From Agapetus fuscipes (Eukaryota; Arthropoda; Insecta; Trichoptera; Glossosomatidae), in NCBI GenBank assembly GCA_951799405.1, contig OX637345.1:2852001-2916000 (forward strand): a stretch of DNA of 64,000 nt, in the 5' to 3' direction. Shown piece by piece: positions 60,504 to 64,000 of the stretch (its first letter is position 1; each line of letters opens with the position of its first letter). The notes under the pieces were generated by a model. The model was not told the origin of the DNA and searched no databases. It saw only the letters and a list, made by a program, of their open reading frames with translations. Both the position numbers and the translations under genes were made by a program.

Positions 60504-61368
60504 ACTACCATTTGGTTCAGTACTAAAATCTGGTGTAGATTTTTACCCGTTTTTTTTTTCTGGAAACAAATAAAATTAAAAATATTGATGACACTTTCTT
60601 GTTTTTTTTTTTGGGTAAGAACAAGAATTAACAAATTCTAATTTGACAAGATGGTTGTATATACAATGAAGTAGATGATAGAGAAAAAATGCAAAAGCGA
60701 GGTTTATTTACACAGGAGCACTTTGAAAATTAAGTACGAGTGAAAAAAGTTTAGGAAAAGTTGTAAAATTCAGAAGCATGCATAGAATAAAAAAAGCATT
60801 CAATTAAGGATTAAAAAATATAAAGATTTAACAAATACTTGACTTTTGTTTAATAGCTATATTTTAACAATACATTTTTAATGGTTAATTTAAATATAAA
60901 TCTAGATTAGATGTTTTATTTTGTACTCAAATATATATTCACATACCTCTTGTCTACAGAAGAGCCACGAGTACATCTTATATAGGGGATTTGATTTTGT
61001 GTCCCGACGTGTTAAATTTGTATTTTGATTTGTTAAATTTCCATCAAAAATGTTGTACTCTTTGTTTGTAGATAACAATGAAGAAAAATTGTTAGAAACT
61101 CAACAATTTTGATGAAAATCTAGCATGAAATTCAGTAAATTTAGACTGTTGAAGAAAACAAAATCAATGTTTTTTTAAAGTAGATTTGTGAACTCGTTTT
61201 GCCGGGTCCAGACTCTCAGAGTTAGGCGAGCAATATTGCATTGCTTGAGACTTTATGTCATTTTAATCTTCAATATAATAATTTCATTTATATAAATGTG
61301 AGTGAACAAAAAAAGCACTGAAATGAATTTTATACATTTGTAATAATTCACAATTCTGAAAAAAATCT

Positions 61369-61678
61369 TGCTTGTCAATAGCTCAGTTGATGGAAAGCTC
61401 GGGTTCAATGTGAGAGGGCTGGAGTTCAAATACTACTACAACCCAGGGGTCAGACATGGTTTTTACAAACCTAAATCATAGCAACAATAAGGTTACTTAG
61501 CCTTCAAAAGAAATGAATCCTTCTTTGTAGGAAAAGGGGAAATCCCCACGTCAAGTTAAGCGGTTGGCGTAATTACAGCTCTTTTACATATGAAAATAAA
61601 TAGGTTGCACTCACTGCATGGGCTCTTTCGGCGACCACGTGTAAAAATATGCAAGAGTCGTACAAATTTGCAACTTAG
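61369..61678 (+). repeat. SINE-alpha copy, diverged
   Basis: GTCAATAGCTCAGTTGATGG, GAGTTCAAATACTACTACAA, AAGCGGTTGGCGTAATTAC. Confidence 0.7.
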
Positions 61679-62497
61679 TCAGAATTCTTTGGAGCTATAA
61701 ACATGCTGTGAGACGGCTTAAGGTGTATTTGAGACCAAAAACAACTTTGGCTATTCAAAAAAATATTTATAGGGTTAGCTTTCTATATATTTAAAAGAAT
61801 TGAAAATATTTTTTTTTATTTTTTTTTCCTTCAAATCAGCTGGTAATATGCCAAAAACCATTTAAAAAAGGCTGACTTTCCAGCGCGACTCACTTGTTAT
61901 TCATAAATATTTCAATGCCAAATATTTCATTTTTCGATAAAGTATTTATTCAGTTAAATTGAGACGATTTTCGAAAATTCATTTTTTACTTATTTACTGA
62001 GTTATAAATTTTGTTTCAAAATGTGTTTACGTAATATTTTTTTGTACGCGTTTTTAGTTCCTCCTGATCATTTTCCGCAAATATCACATCGTGGTTAAGT
62101 GAAACAAATGTTTTTAATTGTTTTCGTACATATTTTATTTGTCTAACAAAAAGAGGTAACATGTAAAGGCCTCTTGTAATTTTCGATTTTTGTTAATTTT
62201 CTATTTTTTACATAGATGGCGTTGGCCTATCCAATTTGATGGTTAGGCCGACAGAGGTGAAAAAACAGTTTTCTTGAAGACCGATCGGGACACATGTATA
62301 CATTATGTTCACATATTATATACGTATAAAATATGCAATAGGTATATGTGTAAATAAAATATACAGAATACGCGTAAAAATTCCGATATATGTTGACGGT
62401 ACGACGGAAAAGAGACATGAACACCATGTCGAGTCGATAGAGTCGATAATAATATAATTTTGTATTCATTTTCAGGATTCCACGACATATCGATAAA

Positions 62498-62846
62498 AGA
62501 CAATTCGTCCAACGATTACTCGGCCATAGACAAATCGGTCACACGACACTTCGTCCTCACGACTTTTCGGCAAACGAAATTTCGGTCAAAGACAAATCGG
62601 TCAACGACAACTCGTCCAACAACAACTCGGCCATAGACAAATCGGTCACACGACACTTCGTCTACACGACTTTTCGGCCAACGACATTTCGGTCAAAGAC
62701 AAATCGGTCAACGACAACCCGTCCAAAGACAACTCGGCCATAGACAAATCGGTCACACGACACTTCGTCCACACGACTTTTCGGCCAACGACTTTTCGGT
62801 CAACGACATTTCGGTCAATGACATTTCGGTCACATACAATATATGG
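62498..62846 (+). repeat. 15-bp monomer array with 7-mer higher-order units
   Basis: Monomers follow GACAAATCGGTCAAC with variants (TCGTCC, TCGGCC). A block of seven monomers (about 107 bp) repeats almost three times. Inverted monomers recur at 63321-63360 (GACCGAAAGTCGTTTGAACG), so the array may be one end of a transposon. Confidence 0.88.
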
Positions 62847-62855
62847 TATTCAACC

Positions 62856-63230
62856 GGTCCGTAGTCTTATGATTTACACTTCTGACTCGTAAATGGAAGA
62901 TTGTGTTTAGAGGGCTCTTGAGGTGTGATACACAAAAAAACAGCGCTCACCAAATAAATCATCCTAATTTTATTATTATTATTGTGGGTTCGAATTCCAG
63001 CGGAGCACAAAAAAATATAAGTACCATTTATATTTTCAAATATGCCCTTTGCTTGGTGACAAAAAATCATATACCTTTCCCAAAGCCCGGTCACTAAAGG
63101 TCCATCCAGCATTAGAGCAACTGGGTCTTGCTTAAGAATTGGTAATTTCTACAGCGACGACCAAGCTCGCAGAGGGCTCTTGAGGTGTGATACACACAAA
63201 AACAACGCTCACCAAATAAATCATTATTTT
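62856..63230 (+). mobile_element. SINE-beta copy with a SINE-beta tail nested inside
   Basis: Head ACCGGTCCGTAGTCTTATG to AGATTGTG. A second tail fragment (TTTAGAGGGCTCTTGAGGTG to TTATTATTATTGTG) interrupts, and then the first copy resumes at GGGTTCGAATTCCAGCGGAG. ATTGTG appears on both sides of the inner piece. Confidence 0.8.
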
Positions 63231-63369
63231 TTTTTAATTGTCGAAATAACGAATCGTGAAAATAAATAGTTTGTTAACGAACAGGTTTTCTAAGATATTC
63301 TGTGGAGCACATCTATATGTGACCGAAAGTCGTTTGAACGAAATTTCGTGTGAACGAAAAAACCTTTCC

Positions 63370-63756
63370 CAATGACCGGTCACCAAAGGTCCATCCAGCT
63401 TTACTTTTTCCAGCAACTGGGTCTTGCTTGACAATTGGCGCTTTGTAGCGACGATGACCAAGCTCGTAAAAATGTCGATAGCTCAATTGGTAGAATGCTT
63501 GCATTCCATGCCGAGAGCAAGGGTTCGATCTCAAGGCTTACTCAGCCTTCACAAGAAATGAGAACCAGCCCCCTCGGGAGCTGGGAAACCCCCACTTCAA
63601 ATGAAGTGGTTGGTGTAAAGCCGGCCACTTTACCTCTAAAAATAAATAGGTCCCGAATCCCGAAGTGACACTAAATACTGTAACTTCTAACTATAAAAAA
63701 TAACTATATAACTACTAACTTTATAGTGTAACTACACATAATGTGTAGCTTAGTTG
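63370..63756 (+). mobile_element. Composite SINE beta-alpha, copy 2
   Basis: Same beta-to-alpha junction (CAAGCTCGTAAAAATGTCGA) and same internal deletion as 37612-38113. The alpha end TGTAGCTTAGTTGCG is followed by a reverse SINE-beta head. Confidence 0.88.
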
Positions 63757-63838
63757 CGTTCTGTGCTCCGCCGGGAATTGAACTTACAACCTTCCGATTA
63801 AGAGTTGGAAGCGTAGTCAATAGACTAAGGACCGATCT
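63757..63838 (-). repeat. SINE-beta head, reverse
   Basis: TGTGCTCCGCCGGGAATTGA and TAGACTAAGGACCGATC are the reversed head of SINE-beta. Confidence 0.75.
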
Positions 63839-64000
63839 TTTTGCACGCATTTGGAAAAAAAATGTCGAATTCTAAGAAATATTATTATTTATTATACAAG
63901 AAGTAGGTAGGTACCTTTTGTTGGTATAACTTTTTCCTCGCTGACGCTATTCTGCTGGCCATGTTGTGCTATTATTGTTATTTGAGATGCAGGTGTTTTC

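Larger units (their letters stand above)
57157..62497. other. Very AT-rich non-coding stretch
   Basis: No exon of domain II S1-S4 is visible on either strand. It contains one MITE F-like and one SINE-alpha copy, plus a cluster of ATGAAA words near 59090-59215. Confidence 0.55.

Noticed and set aside
63917..64000. Possible further Cav3 exon on the minus strand (open frame ending AAAG before GTACCT)
   Set aside because: Its phase does not fit the exon at 55230 and no domain II S1-S4 exons lie between, so it cannot be placed in the protein; only 28 codons and no motif.

Overview
The window is animal nuclear DNA, almost certainly from an insect. It has introns with GT-AG borders, a TTAGG run, a very AT-rich background and dense SINE, LINE and DNA-transposon debris. 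I cannot fix the species; a hemipteran would fit but is not shown.

The one cellular gene is the 3' half of a T-type (Cav3) voltage-gated calcium channel alpha-1 subunit on the minus strand. Seventeen exons run from 55230 down to 26445. They join in phase into one reading frame of about 1808 codons without stops or frameshifts, covering the end of domain II S5, the II pore and S6, the II-III linker, domains III and IV, and the cytoplasmic C-terminus with its stop. Pore motifs TQEDWN (II), SSRDGWV (III) and ATGDNWN (IV) give the E-D-D part of the T-type EEDD filter. Domain I and domain II S1-S4 are not visible between 55231 and 64000.

1-26076 lies downstream of the gene and shows no host gene. 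It holds SINEs, MITEs, foldback elements, LINE tails and, at 17223-21212, a full-length RTE-like LINE with an intact 1001-codon ORF. That LINE sits inside a TA-flanked DNA element of about 932 bp (16628-21554), which itself sits in a tRNA-derived SINE.

26077-55230 is the channel gene. Its introns carry a 74-bp minisatellite (about 19 copies, each with a duplicate of an exon end and its splice donor), a satellite near 36.2-37.1 kb, 5S/tRNA-derived SINEs and decayed LINEs. A four-level nest lies at 52113-54900: LINE-3'-module copy, second module copy, the same 932-bp TA element, and a PIF/Harbinger derivative with MADF/BESS and truncated transposase ORFs.

55231-64000 is AT-rich sequence with foldbacks, MITEs, a 15-bp-monomer higher-order array at 62498-62846, and SINEs. 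Exon boundaries come from phase and Cav3 family continuity. Repeat families were defined only by comparing copies within the window, so their labels (alpha, beta, module, TA-1, MITE C/D/E/F) are local names.
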